From CBDATB01 sp965199745 (lineage in GTDB: Bacteria; Bacteroidota; Bacteroidia; Cytophagales; Flammeovirgaceae), in NCBI GenBank assembly GCA_965199745.1, contig CBDATB010000015.1:186001-250000 (forward strand): 64,000 nucleotides of DNA, given 5' to 3'. Shown piece by piece: positions 1-10,200 of the stretch. Below the pieces are notes generated by a model that was given only the letters and a program-made list of their open reading frames with translations, had not been told where the DNA came from and ran no database searches. Each line of letters opens with the position of its first letter. The first letter of the stretch is position 1. The position numbers and the translations under genes are program-made.

Positions 1-1611
1 TTTTTTCTTAAAAATTCGGCAAATATCATCATTATGTCTAATGGCTTCAAAGAGTTTATTATACCTATTGTAGCGAATTACGGTATTCCTGCAGAGCAAG
101 TATATGCCAACACTTTCATATTTGATGAGCAGGGAAACATTATTGGTTTTGATAAAGAAAATCCACTGTCAAAAGCCAATGGCAAAGTAATTCAACGTAA
201 ATCGCTGAACCTCCAAGGTGATGTTTATGTCATTGGAGACGGATATAATGATTATGAAATCAGGAAGGCAGGGCTAGCCGATAAGTTTTATGCTTTTACA
301 GAAAATATTACCCGCGAAGAAGTCCGTAAGCACGCCGACCATGTAGCACCGAGTTTTGATGAAGTGCTATATGTTAATAATTTGCTTATGTCTATTTCGT
401 ATCCTAAAAACAGAATAAAAGTATTATTGCTCGAAGATATTCACCCCGATGCCTGCCATATTTTTGAAGAAGAAGGCTATCAGGTAGAAACTGTTAGCAG
501 TGCTTTAGACGAAGATGAACTTTGCGAATGCATTAAAGGGGTATCCGTATTGGGTATTCGCTCTAAAACGCGGGTTACAGCCCGTGTGTTGCAGCATAAT
601 ACCAAACTAATAGCCGTAGGTGCATTCTGTATTGGCAGCAATCAGATAGACCTGAAGTATTGTACAAAACGAGGCGTTGCTGTTTTTAATGCTCCTTATA
701 GCAACACGCGCAGTGTGGTAGAATTGGTTATTGCCGAAATTATTATGCTAATGAGAAACTTGCCTAGTAGCATGGCAGCCATGCACCGAGGTGTATGGAA
801 TAAAACGGCAATAAACAGCTTTGAAATTAGGGGTAAAAAGCTCGGTATTATCGGCTACGGAAGCATTGGCTCGCAGCTCTCTGTAATAGCCGAAGCAATG
901 GGCATGGATGTATATTATTACGATGTTGTGGAAAAACTGGCCATCGGTAACGCCACTAAATGTCACTCATTACAAGAATTACTTAGCCTATCTGACATTA
1001 TTTCATTACACGTAGACGGAAGACCCGAAAATAAAAACCTAATTGATAAGGCAGCTTTTGAACACATAAAACCGAAAGCTATTTTACTAAACTTGGCCAG
1101 AGGGAAAGTAGTCGATATCGAGGTTTTAGTGGACAAACTAAAAAGTAAAAAACTACACGGTGCTGGTATAGATGTTTTTCCAATAGAACCCAAAAACAAT
1201 AAAAAAGAATTTATTTCCCAACTAAGAGGCTTACCAAATCTGATACTAACACCACACATTGGAGGAAGCACACAAGAGGCACAGCAGAATATCGGGCAAT
1301 TTGTACCAGAGAAAATTATACAATATATCAATACAGGCAATACCTTTAATAGTGTCAATTTCCCCAATGTACAATTACCCGAGCAAAAGAATAAACACAG
1401 GCTATTGCATATTCATGAAAATCAATCGGGCATGCTGGCAAAAATTGACGAGATACTCAGCAAACACGGGGCAAATATTTCGGGGCAATACTTAAAAACC
1501 AACCAGCAAATTGGCTATGTTATTACAGACATTGACAATGCCTATCAACCCGATGTATTAAAAGACTTGAAGGCGATTGAGGGTACAATTAAGTTCAGAG
1601 TATTATATTAG
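1..1611 (+). CDS. serA: Fused phosphoserine phosphatase / D-3-phosphoglycerate dehydrogenase, 5' end missing
   Basis: The reading frame is open from base 1, so the gene starts upstream of the window; the ATG at 34 is internal. The visible N-terminal part (to about base 390) is the C-terminal half of a HAD phosphatase of the SerB type: motif II with the SNGF sequence, a motif III lysine (PLSK) and motif IV GDGYNDYE. The rest is a complete SerA: substrate domain, Rossmann motif GIIGYGSIG near 841-867, the LNLARGKVVD segment, a catalytic His in TPHIGGST, and a C-terminal ACT domain (LHIHENQSGMLAKIDEIL). SerA oxidises 3-phosphoglycerate and SerB dephosphorylates phosphoserine, so one polypeptide would carry the first and last steps of serine synthesis. 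The SerC step is not encoded here. The catalytic DxD of the phosphatase lies outside the window, so its activity cannot be judged. Confidence 0.88.
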   Translation, partial: FFLKNSANIIIMSNGFKEFIIPIVANYGIPAEQVYANTFIFDEQGNIIGFDKENPLSKANGKVIQRKSLNLQGDVYVIGDGYNDYEIRKAGLADKFYAFTENITREEVRKHADHVAPSFDEVLYVNNLLMSISYPKNRIKVLLLEDIHPDACHIFEEEGYQVETVSSALDEDELCECIKGVSVLGIRSKTRVTARVLQHNTKLIAVGAFCIGSNQIDLKYCTKRGVAVFNAPYSNTRSVVELVIAEIIMLMRNLPSSMAAMHRGVWNKTAINSFEIRGKKLGIIGYGSIGSQLSVIAEAMGMDVYYYDVVEKLAIGNATKCHSLQELLSLSDIISLHVDGRPENKNLIDKAAFEHIKPKAILLNLARGKVVDIEVLVDKLKSKKLHGAGIDVFPIEPKNNKKEFISQLRGLPNLILTPHIGGSTQEAQQNIGQFVPEKIIQYINTGNTFNSVNFPNVQLPEQKNKHRLLHIHENQSGMLAKIDEILSKHGANISGQYLKTNQQIGYVITDIDNAYQPDVLKDLKAIEGTIKFRVLY

Positions 1612-1687
1612 CTGCGAATCAACTCATTACCCGCAAATAATAACAAGAAAAACAATAGTTCAGTAATAATTATTTAAGCCACTGAAA

Positions 1688-3061
1688 ATGTCCGTAGGAA
1701 AACCCAGTATACCGAAAGGGATGAGAGACTTCAGTGCCGAGCAAATGGCAAAAAGAAATTATATTTTTGATATAATCGAAGATATATTCAGAAAATTTGG
1801 TTTCCAGCCTTTGCAAACACCGACTTTTGAAAATTTATCTGTACTAACAGGCAAATACGGAGAAGAAGGGGATCAGTTATTATTCAAAATTCTTAATTCA
1901 GGCGATTTTCTCAACAAAAGCTCGGTGGCAGATTATAAGCAGGGTGCTGCTTATTTAATCAAAAAAATTAGTAAAAAAGGACTTAGGTACGATTTAACTG
2001 TTCCCTTTGCTCGCTATGTAGTTATGAATAGGGGTAAGCTAACTTTTCCTTTTAAACGTTTCCAAATACAACCCGTCTGGCGAGCCGACAGACCGCAAAA
2101 AGGACGCTATCGGGAGTTTTACCAATGCGATGCTGATGTAGTAGGTACACACTCACTAATTTGTGAGGCAGAAATATTGGCTATGATGGATGAGGTATTT
2201 CAAATCCTCAGTCTCGAGGCTTATACCATTAAAATCAATAATAGGAAAATAATGGCAGGCATTTCAAATATATTGGGGGCTAAAGGAAAAGAAAATCAAC
2301 TTTTTGTCATTATTGACAAGCTAGAAAAAATAGGATGGGAAAAAGTACAGGAAGAATTAATCATCGGCGGTATGGCACGAGAAAATACCGAAAAACTTGC
2401 CCAGATCATTACCCTAAAAAGCACAACATCTGAAAAAATAGCTAAACTGAGAACATTGCTAACAGATTCTGAAGAAGGACAAGCAGGTTTGAGAGAAATA
2501 GAAGAAATTTTTGATTTAGCCCAAAAAATGCAAGTACCCTTAGTTAACACTACACTCGATTTAAGCCTTGCTCGGGGCTTATCCTATTATACTGGGGCTA
2601 TTTTTGAGGCGACTATTGACAAGACTGGCATTGGAAGCATTTCTGGTGGGGGAAGATATGACAACCTGACCAGCGTGTTTGGTATGGAAGGCATGTCGGG
2701 GGTAGGCATTTCTTTTGGAGTAGACAGAATTTATGATACCCTAGAATATTTATCATTGTTTCCTTTACAAAAAACACATACAAGCCAACTACTTTTTATT
2801 AATTTTGACAAAGCCTGTGAAAGTGCCTGCCTGCCGCTATTATCAAAACTTAGGGCAGAAAATATCAGAGCAGAAATATATCCCGAACCAGCAAAAATTA
2901 AAAAGCAAATGAACTATGCCAATAGGAAGAATATTCCTTTTGTAGCTATGCTCGGACAGCAAGAACAAGAGAAAAATATGCTTACTCTAAAAAATATGCA
3001 GAGTGGTGATCAACAGATGATTACTTCAGACGAGATGGTAAACCTGTTGAAAAAAAGTTAA
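1688..3061 (+). CDS. hisS: Histidyl-tRNA synthetase
   Basis: This class II aminoacyl-tRNA synthetase charges tRNA-His with histidine in the cytoplasm. The 457-residue product has the normal family length. Visible signatures are the N-terminal PKGMRDF segment, motif 2 around RADRPQKGRYREFYQCDAD, the histidine-specific LARGLSYYTGAIFEA segment and the motif 3 region GGGRYDNL with SGVGISFGVDRI. The last ~95 residues form the usual anticodon-binding domain. It lies 76 bases after the serine gene and 46 bases before murD on the same strand, so the three could be co-transcribed, though nothing links them functionally. Confidence 0.97.
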   Translation: MSVGKPSIPKGMRDFSAEQMAKRNYIFDIIEDIFRKFGFQPLQTPTFENLSVLTGKYGEEGDQLLFKILNSGDFLNKSSVADYKQGAAYLIKKISKKGLRYDLTVPFARYVVMNRGKLTFPFKRFQIQPVWRADRPQKGRYREFYQCDADVVGTHSLICEAEILAMMDEVFQILSLEAYTIKINNRKIMAGISNILGAKGKENQLFVIIDKLEKIGWEKVQEELIIGGMARENTEKLAQIITLKSTTSEKIAKLRTLLTDSEEGQAGLREIEEIFDLAQKMQVPLVNTTLDLSLARGLSYYTGAIFEATIDKTGIGSISGGGRYDNLTSVFGMEGMSGVGISFGVDRIYDTLEYLSLFPLQKTHTSQLLFINFDKACESACLPLLSKLRAENIRAEIYPEPAKIKKQMNYANRKNIPFVAMLGQQEQEKNMLTLKNMQSGDQQMITSDEMVNLLKKS

Positions 3062-3107
3062 AAGTACCTGCTTTAACCTATTTTTTGACTATACCGCAGC
3101 AGGCAAA

Positions 3108-4430
3108 ATGAAAAAAAAAATTGTTATATTAGGTGCAGGTGAAAGTGGTGTTGGTGCAGCCCTATTGGCAAAGTACCGAGGTTTTGAAGTATTTATATCG
3201 GATAAAAACGCCATTAAGGACTGCTACAAAACCGAGCTTATCGACCACAATATCTCTTTTGAAGAAAAAATACACAACTCAAAAAAAGTTTTTCATGCCA
3301 GCGAAGTCATTAAAAGTCCGGGTATTCCGCAAGATATATCCATTGTACAACAAATACGACAAAAGGGTATTCCTATAATTTCTGAAATAGAATGGGCTTA
3401 CCGCTTTTATAAGGGAAAAATCATAGCTATTACTGGCACCAACGGAAAAACTACTACAGCACTACTCACTTACCATCTGTTAGAAGAAGCCGGACTTTCG
3501 GTAGGTATTGCAGGAAATATTGGTAAGAGCCTTTCGCGTAAGCTTTTGCAATCTTGCCCCGATTATTTCGTCCTTGAAGTCAGCAGTTTCCAACTCGAAG
3601 ACATCCACAAATTCCGTCCCCATGTAGCTATGATACTAAATATCACCCCCGATCATTTAGATCGCTACGATTACCAAATGGAAAATTATATTGCTACCAA
3701 ATTCCGCATCATTGAATGTATGATTACTGAAAACTTATTTATTTATTACCATCAAGACCCTTATAGTAGCGGGTGGTTGAAAAAACACCCACTGAAAATT
3801 CCGGCAATATCTTGTGCTGCGTTTATGAGCAAGGGTAATAATCTAAGAGTTACCCACCCGATTAAGCAAAACCTCAACACATTTTTCTACAACCTACCCC
3901 TAAACGGCTACCACAATGCACTTAATATGACGGCAGCCGTACAAACAGCCATGTTTTTAGGAGTTGGCAGCAACGACATACAAAAAGCACTTGGTACTTT
4001 TAAAAACGCACCGCATCGGCTCGAAAAAGTACGCACGCTAAACGAAATAGATTTTGTCAACGATTCTAAGGCAACTAATGTAGAAGCTGTTTATTATGCT
4101 TTGGATAGTTTTGAAAATTCCCTTATTTGGATAGCTGGCGGCACTGATAAAGGAAATGATTATGATACGATCTTAGCTCTGGTGAAAAAAAAAGTGAAAG
4201 TATTGATCTGTTTAGGAAAAGATAATAGCAAACTGTTGTCTTTTTTTTATGGACACATTCCCCTTATTGAGCAAACGCAAAGCATGGAGGTGGCGGTAGA
4301 ATATGCTTACAAGCTGGCCGAGCCAAAAGACGTGGTATTGCTGTCGCCCGCTTGTGCCAGCTTCGATCTGTTTGATAATTATCGGCTGCGCGGAGAAGTT
4401 TTTACAGAAAAAGTAAAAAGATTGATATGA
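3108..4430 (+). CDS. murD: UDP-N-acetylmuramoylalanine--D-glutamate ligase
   Basis: MurD adds D-glutamate to UDP-MurNAc-L-Ala in the cytoplasmic stage of peptidoglycan synthesis. The 440-residue protein shows the N-terminal Rossmann-like UDP-binding domain (VILGAGESGVGAALLA), the Mur-ligase P-loop GTNGKTTTALLTYHLL near residue 108, the central NITPDHLDRY segment, and the C-terminal ligase domain with NDSKATN, IAGGTDKG and LLSPACASFDLFDNYRLRG. The start codon is followed directly by a run of ten A, a possible slippage site. No other mur genes flank it, so it is separated from a typical mur/fts cluster. The stop is 6 bases from the convergent DoxX gene. Confidence 0.97.
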   Translation: MKKKIVILGAGESGVGAALLAKYRGFEVFISDKNAIKDCYKTELIDHNISFEEKIHNSKKVFHASEVIKSPGIPQDISIVQQIRQKGIPIISEIEWAYRFYKGKIIAITGTNGKTTTALLTYHLLEEAGLSVGIAGNIGKSLSRKLLQSCPDYFVLEVSSFQLEDIHKFRPHVAMILNITPDHLDRYDYQMENYIATKFRIIECMITENLFIYYHQDPYSSGWLKKHPLKIPAISCAAFMSKGNNLRVTHPIKQNLNTFFYNLPLNGYHNALNMTAAVQTAMFLGVGSNDIQKALGTFKNAPHRLEKVRTLNEIDFVNDSKATNVEAVYYALDSFENSLIWIAGGTDKGNDYDTILALVKKKVKVLICLGKDNSKLLSFFYGHIPLIEQTQSMEVAVEYAYKLAEPKDVVLLSPACASFDLFDNYRLRGEVFTEKVKRLI

Positions 4431-4436
4431 TATGTT

Positions 4437-4931
4437 TTATCGGAAAGACCTGTCAACAATATTGTCTAAACCAAACCTGCCCGAGCCTAGCACTAAATGC
4501 TGCATGGCTACCCACAGGAAACCCATAGCAGGCAACATGCCCCATACGCCTTGCTGCCACTTCTGCGCAAATATGGCGACGAGCATAGTACAAGCAATCA
4601 GGAAGGCAGCAACTCTAGTATTAAACCCTAGTGCCAAAAACATACCGCCAACAGCTTCGCTGAAAGCACCCATCCAAGCGAAGAATAAAGGAAACATTGC
4701 AAGGATACCGCCATAATTAGCAACATCTTGCACAAACCAATCGATTACCTCGAATAAACCGAGATTTTTGTCAGCAGGCGACCAAGGCATACCGAACTTA
4801 TCTGCACCAAAATCTATTGTTAATAGCGTACCACATATTAATCTCGGAATAGCAAAAAGTACATCGCCGATGACCAGCTTTTGAAGCGTAGGCCTGTTGA
4901 GGTAATAGTAAGTTTTTCTGATATTTTGCAT
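4437..4931 (-). CDS. DoxX-family membrane protein
   Basis: The 164-residue protein has about four hydrophobic segments and the general pattern of the DoxX family. Features are an N-terminal helix region with RLICGTLLTIDFGADKFGMPW, a loop with many aromatic residues, then WMGAFSEAVGGMFLALGFNTRVAAFLIACTML with the family's conserved E-x-x-G-G-x-x-L-x-L-G core, and a last helix before a charged C terminus. DoxX-like proteins are small inner-membrane proteins of mostly unclear role, sometimes linked to redox or thiosulfate metabolism; no function is claimed here. It is convergent with murD and divergent from trhO, with a 98-base shared upstream region. Confidence 0.8.
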   Translation of the reverse strand: MQNIRKTYYYLNRPTLQKLVIGDVLFAIPRLICGTLLTIDFGADKFGMPWSPADKNLGLFEVIDWFVQDVANYGGILAMFPLFFAWMGAFSEAVGGMFLALGFNTRVAAFLIACTMLVAIFAQKWQQGVWGMLPAMGFLWVAMQHLVLGSGRFGLDNIVDRSFR

Positions 4932-4965
4932 ATTTTCACTTTAAAAAACTACCGATAGAGCAGTG

Positions 4966-4973
4966 CAAAACTA
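4966..4973 (-). promoter_or_regulatory. Candidate Bacteroidota -7 box for the DoxX gene
   Basis: Read on the reverse strand the bases are TAGTTTTG, matching the TAnnTTTG -7 consensus of the primary sigma factor in Bacteroidota, 34 bases before the start codon at 4931. No TTG at the expected -33 position was found, so this is a weak call. Confidence 0.35.
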
Positions 4974-4984
4974 GTATAGATTTT

Positions 4985-4992
4985 TACATTTG
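4985..4992 (+). promoter_or_regulatory. Candidate Bacteroidota -7 box for trhO
   Basis: The bases TACATTTG match TAnnTTTG and end 37 bases before the trhO ATG at 5030. No clear -33 TTG is present. Together with the reverse-strand box at 4966 it would make a compact divergent promoter pair. Confidence 0.38.
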
Positions 4993-5029
4993 TTATTCTT
5001 TACGAACAAATGCAAGCAATGCAAATAAA

Positions 5030-5977
5030 ATGAAAATCAAAAATGAATATTACATATTGTTGTATTATTGCTATACCCGCATCGAAGACCCGGAGAAGTT
5101 CAGAGAAGAACACCACAAACTTTGCCTCAACCTGAATTTACGAGGTAGAATTATTGTAGCCCACGAAGGGCTGAACGGCACAGTATCGGGTTTGAGAACC
5201 GACTGTCAAACATATGTGGATACATTAAGATCTGATTTGCGTTTTGCCCGCACTGACTTTAAGGTAGATACACACGAGCAACATGTTTTCAAAAAACTCA
5301 ATGTACGCCATAAATCTGAAATAGTTCATTCCGATTTAATACATATTGACTTAAATAAAAAAACGGGTACTTATCTTAATCCCACAGATTTCAAGCAGGT
5401 GAAGGATGATTCTGATGTCATATTACTAGATGTGCGTTCTAATTATGAACACAAGCTCGGTAAGTTTAAAGGGGCAATAACCTTAAATATTGAACACTTT
5501 CGGGAATTACCGCAGAAAGTAAACGAGTTAGAAGTCTATAAAGACAAAAAAATTATTACTTACTGCACGGGTGGCATCAAGTGCGAAAAAGCTAGTGCCT
5601 ATTTATTAGAACAAGGCTTTGAAAATGTTTATCAGTTGCACGGCGGTATTATTAAATACGGCATTGAGGTTGGCGGCGAAGATTTTGAAGGAGAGTGCTA
5701 TGTATTTGATAATAGAATTAAAACCAAAGTCAATCGGGTAAATCCATCAATTATCAGCCGCTGCCATGTATGCAACAAAGTAAGTAACCACGTAGTTAAC
5801 TGCGCTAATGCCAGTTGCAACCTTCACACAGTCATTTGCCAATCGTGTATGCTTGCTATGGAAGGCACTTGCTCACAAAAGTGTAAAGAAGCACCGGACA
5901 AACGCCCCTACAATACAGAAGGCTATTATGCCACCACGCCCAACGGCTACAATCCTTACAAGGGTTGCAAAAGATGA
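5030..5977 (+). CDS. trhO: tRNA uridine(34) hydroxylase, rhodanese family
   Basis: This 315-residue protein matches the TrhO/YceA family, which makes 5-hydroxyuridine at position 34 of certain tRNAs. It has the N-terminal acylphosphatase-like domain (YYCYTRIEDPEKFREEH, then RGRIIVAHEGLNGTVSG), and a central rhodanese domain with the active-site loop CTGGIKCE, catalytic Cys near residue 179. A cysteine-rich C-terminal tail follows (CHVCNKVSNHVVNC, CQSC, CSQKC) that probably binds zinc. The catalytic cysteine and surrounding loop are intact. The metB-like gene starts 40 bases downstream on the same strand. Confidence 0.93.
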   Translation: MKIKNEYYILLYYCYTRIEDPEKFREEHHKLCLNLNLRGRIIVAHEGLNGTVSGLRTDCQTYVDTLRSDLRFARTDFKVDTHEQHVFKKLNVRHKSEIVHSDLIHIDLNKKTGTYLNPTDFKQVKDDSDVILLDVRSNYEHKLGKFKGAITLNIEHFRELPQKVNELEVYKDKKIITYCTGGIKCEKASAYLLEQGFENVYQLHGGIIKYGIEVGGEDFEGECYVFDNRIKTKVNRVNPSIISRCHVCNKVSNHVVNCANASCNLHTVICQSCMLAMEGTCSQKCKEAPDKRPYNTEGYYATTPNGYNPYKGCKR

Positions 5978-6017
5978 TTTTTACCCAAATATAAATGCCC
6001 ACAGCTACAAAAATACC

Positions 6018-7160
6018 ATGAAATTTAATACTAAAGTTATCCACGCCGGTACGAAACCAGACCCTTCAACAGGTGCTGTTATGACCCCAATCTACCAAAC
6101 TAGCACTTATGTACAATCTTCTCCTGGAGTACATAAAGGCTACGAATATGCTCGTACACAAAACCCCACCCGCGATTATTTGCAAGCAAACCTTGCTGCA
6201 CTAGAAGACGGAAAATATGCTTTTTGTTTTGCCTCGGGCATGGCCGCTGTCGATATCATTGCCAAACTACTTAACCCGGGCGAGGAAGTAATTGTTACTA
6301 ATGACCTCTACGGAGGCACCTATCGGATGTTTACTAAAGTATTTGAAAACTACGGTATTGTTTTTCATTTTATATCTATGCAAAATACAGAAAATATCGC
6401 TGCTTATATCAATAAAAATACCCGAATGATTTGGGTAGAAACTCCTACTAACCCTCTGATGCAAATTATTGATATAGCTAACACAGCGAAAATTGCCCAG
6501 AAACATCAAATTTTATTAGCAGTAGACAATACACTTGCCTCACCATACCTACAACAACCTCTCAATTTGGGTGCGGATATTATCATGCATTCTGCTACAA
6601 AATACCTGGCTGGCCACTCTGACACAGTGATAGGAGCTATCGTTGTAAAAGATGAGGAACTAGCTGAAAAAATAAGTTTTTTGCAAAATACTTGCGGAGC
6701 TATTCCCGGTCCGCAAGATTGCTTTCTTACACTCAGAGGAATTAAAACTTTACACCTGCGGATGCAAAGGCATTGTGAAAATGCCAAAGAAATAGCTAAA
6801 TTCTTACAAACTCACCCAAAAGTTGCCAAAGTCAATTGGCCTGGTCTCAGCAGCCACCCAAATCATAGCATTGCCAAAGCACAAATGAAAGATTTTGGCG
6901 GCATGATTTCTTTTGAACTAAAAGATGATAGCATAGATACCTGTTTCCGACTCATGGAAAAATTGAAGATTTTCATACTTGCCGAATCGCTGGGCGGTGT
7001 AGAGTCTTTGTGTGGGCATCCCAGCTCTATGACTCATGCAAGTATCCCCAAAGCAGCCAGAGAAAAAGCCGGACTAAAAGACTCGCTCATCCGTTTGAGT
7101 GTGGGCATTGAAGACACTAATGATTTAATTGCTGACTTAAAAATGGCTATTGAGAAATAA
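6018..7160 (+). CDS. metB: Cystathionine gamma-synthase / gamma-lyase family PLP enzyme
   Basis: The 380-residue protein belongs to the Cys/Met metabolism PLP-dependent family (trans-sulfuration). Starting at the ATG at 6018 gives the standard N terminus MKFNTKVIHAGTKPDPSTGA; the frame is open further upstream into trhO, but that part does not look like this family. Visible are YARTQNPTRD near the N terminus, the SGMAAVD segment, the PLP lysine in SATKYLAGHSD at about residue 195, and the C-terminal ESLGGVESLCGHPSSMTHAS signature. Synthase and lyase members cannot be separated from sequence by eye, so the symbol is tentative. It is convergent with tamB. Confidence 0.88.
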   Translation: MKFNTKVIHAGTKPDPSTGAVMTPIYQTSTYVQSSPGVHKGYEYARTQNPTRDYLQANLAALEDGKYAFCFASGMAAVDIIAKLLNPGEEVIVTNDLYGGTYRMFTKVFENYGIVFHFISMQNTENIAAYINKNTRMIWVETPTNPLMQIIDIANTAKIAQKHQILLAVDNTLASPYLQQPLNLGADIIMHSATKYLAGHSDTVIGAIVVKDEELAEKISFLQNTCGAIPGPQDCFLTLRGIKTLHLRMQRHCENAKEIAKFLQTHPKVAKVNWPGLSSHPNHSIAKAQMKDFGGMISFELKDDSIDTCFRLMEKLKIFILAESLGGVESLCGHPSSMTHASIPKAAREKAGLKDSLIRLSVGIEDTNDLIADLKMAIEK

Positions 7161-7296
7161 AATCTCATAATATGCTTCTAAATTTTTGAGTTGGTCTTTG
7201 TCAAAAGGTCTAAAGCTGTCCGAGCATTTTTTCAGGTCGTCTATTTGGTGTAAGTGTTCTTCTCGGTTTTCGGTTGGTGGATAAATTGGAGGATTT

Positions 7297-10200
7297 TTAT
7301 TTTTTTTTCTTCTTAAACAACCTATCAAAAGAAGTAGTATACAAAAAACTAGCACCACCCGTTACGCCCTGAATGCCAGCACCAGATGTTTCAAAATTAT
7401 TAGGATTTTCCTTGCGATAGACTTTTATGCGGTATTTGCCTTCAGTGGTGAGTAGATATTCCAATGTAATATCTCCAAATAAAAAGCGGTCTTGCGCATC
7501 GGTAAATGTGCCATTGCGGCTTACCTTCAACCTGCCGTAAAAGAAAGTATAACTTAAGTTAAGGCGAAAATTATTGAGGGCATCTCTGTCAATTGTACCC
7601 AAATCAATACCTACTTCTAGGTTTTCATCTACCTGAGAAAACCAATAACTCAACTGGTTTGTCAGTAACTCACCAACACTGCTGATGGCATCACTTGCCG
7701 AAACGCCCACAAAAGAACCAGTAGGTGAGAATTTTTTCAAAACCATGAGGCTGAAAACTTGTGTGTTCAACTCCCGTTCGTCAGTGGCAATGTTTTGTTT
7801 GAAAGCAGCTACGTGGCTTTCGAGCGAAACCGTTGCATTTGGCGTAACTACCGTAGCCGGATAATCTTCAATATCAATATCAAAAGAAATTTCGGGTTGT
7901 AGCATAGCACCTTTCATTTTCAGCAGCACAGCTACAGGATACCTGCGTTTAATATCTGCCACCTGTATGACACTGCTGTCGCCTTTGGTATCTACAATGG
8001 GTGATAAGGAGGCAGATTGATTATAGGCAGCAGTCATATTAAGTTTGCCCTGATAAGGGTCGCCATCCCAAGTAATACGGGAACCGGGTACGATGTCAAA
8101 TTTTTTGTCGACAATATTGAACATGGTAAAATTGTAATCACCTTGCTGTATTTCTACTGCTCCGTACATTTCAAATTTTCCTTTAGTATCTATATTCATC
8201 TTAATTTCGCCTTCTCCCCTACCTCGAATAATATCTCTTGTTTGTTTATTAAGAATAATTTCGCAATAAACATCGGGAGAAATATCAAGATTCATATTAA
8301 CATTTAGAACGGCATTTTTGTCGGAAGCTTCATCCTTTAGCAGCACTTTTTGCGTACTATCTTTTAACTCAGGTTTTAAAAATGTAATAAAGTCTTTTAC
8401 TTTGGCTTGTTCGGTTTGCTCGAGTGGAATATAAAGTTTAGTATCTTTTTCACCTCGTGCTTCAATATGCATAGTCATATTATCAAAAGTACCATTCATT
8501 GTAAAATCGCCAGTAACGATAGCTTTACCATAATAGAGGGAGTTGTCTCGAGAGGAAGTATTAATTGCCAAAAAATTCTCAGCACTGCCTTCTATATCGA
8601 CATAAGCTCCTTGCCGACGCCCTAGATCTATTTTACCTGTCAGATAAGCATAATTTTCGTTTTCATCTTTTAAGCGAAATTTTCTAATTAATATATCTCC
8701 TTCCCGGAACCTGATTTTATCATTGAGATAATAAGTTGTATTGAAATAATCTATTCGCATCTGCCCGTCATCAATAAATATATCACCATACATTTTAGGT
8801 TTTTTCCAAGTGCCTGATATATCTAAGTATCCTAGAGCTACTCCTTTAATATGGGAAATATAACCTTTTAAGAAAGGTGTTGCTATATCTAGCGGAGCTG
8901 TTTCTAAAAGAGCATTCAGATTAATTTTGCTCGTGTCGCTATTTGTATTCAATAAACCTTTAAGGCTAATTAGCGTAGCCTGCTCCCTAATCAGTTTAGC
9001 GTTAAGGTCGAGGTTGCCATCAGTACTATTCCATACTGCTTCCGCTTTTAAGTCGCCTAAGGGAAAATCCTGATATGCAATATCATTAATTTCAATATTG
9101 TTCGTAATGTGCAAGTTATCATTAATTTCTTCGACAGATAAATCAGCATTCACTCTACCGTTAAGACGGTGATTACCTAAATAAGCATTGAACGCACTCA
9201 AATCAATATTTTTTAAATAGGCATTCAAGGATTTAACTGAATCGGCAGATAATGAGCCGCTGATACCTATACTTTTCTCATTACTCGAAAAATTAATATC
9301 CTCGATAAATATATTCCCATCAGGGTAAATAATGACTTGACCCTTCGTCCTGTCTTTCCAAAAGTTTTTGCCAAATACAAATCTTGAATTAGATATATCT
9401 AATTCATAACAATCACTAAGTATAGTCATATAGGCTTTCAGGTTCAGATAGTCGGCAGAATCGGCGTGGTGTATATAAGTATCTAATACGAAATTGCTAT
9501 TTTCCCTATAGAAAAGCCCTGTAAAGTCTTTTGTACGCCTGCCACCTATTTTTTGTTCTTTCGAGTTGAAATATGCTTCATGGTAAAAGTAACTGGTATC
9601 AGCTTGTTTCGACAGCGATAGTAATATATTGTTGTCATAGCAACTAAAAGCCTCACCAATAGTGATAGTATCCGATTGCACCTCAAAAGAAATATCCGAA
9701 AAATTTCCTAACACGATATTTCCTTTTACGCTCGTACCACTTGAGATAATAATATCACGACCGAGCCAAGCCGAGAGTGGGCGAGAGTTGTACATGCTAA
9801 AAGAGATGGACAGTTTATCGGTATTAAACGTATCTTGTAGTGTGGCATAATACTCGGCAGCTACCGAATCTTTATACGGCAATGAGTATGTATACTCTTT
9901 GTACAATCTATTAACATGATCTGCAACACTCTTAAAATTAAAATTACCGGATGCCGAAAAGTCGAAAATATCGGAATAAATAGCAAATTTTCTCACGTCT
10001 TGAACAGGATAATGCTTGGTGTTGCAAAAATGTGAGTCTATTTTCAGCGTGTTTTTTTCATGCTTTAATGCAAACTTGTGCAAACTCACTCCACCGTCGA
10101 TGCGTTCGGGTGTTAAACCGCTGAAATCTGCTACCAACTTGGTAGAAAGTGTCAGCTCGGAAGTAGTAAAACCTAAGGGAAGGAAGTTGACAGTATCTAA

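Noticed and set aside
4432..4716. Forward frame of 94 codons opposite the DoxX gene
   Set aside because: Antisense to a well supported membrane protein gene and without any recognisable feature.
5808..6017. N-terminal extension of the metB-like protein overlapping trhO
   Set aside because: The extension is a second-frame reading of the trhO cysteine-rich tail; the family N terminus begins exactly at the ATG at 6018.
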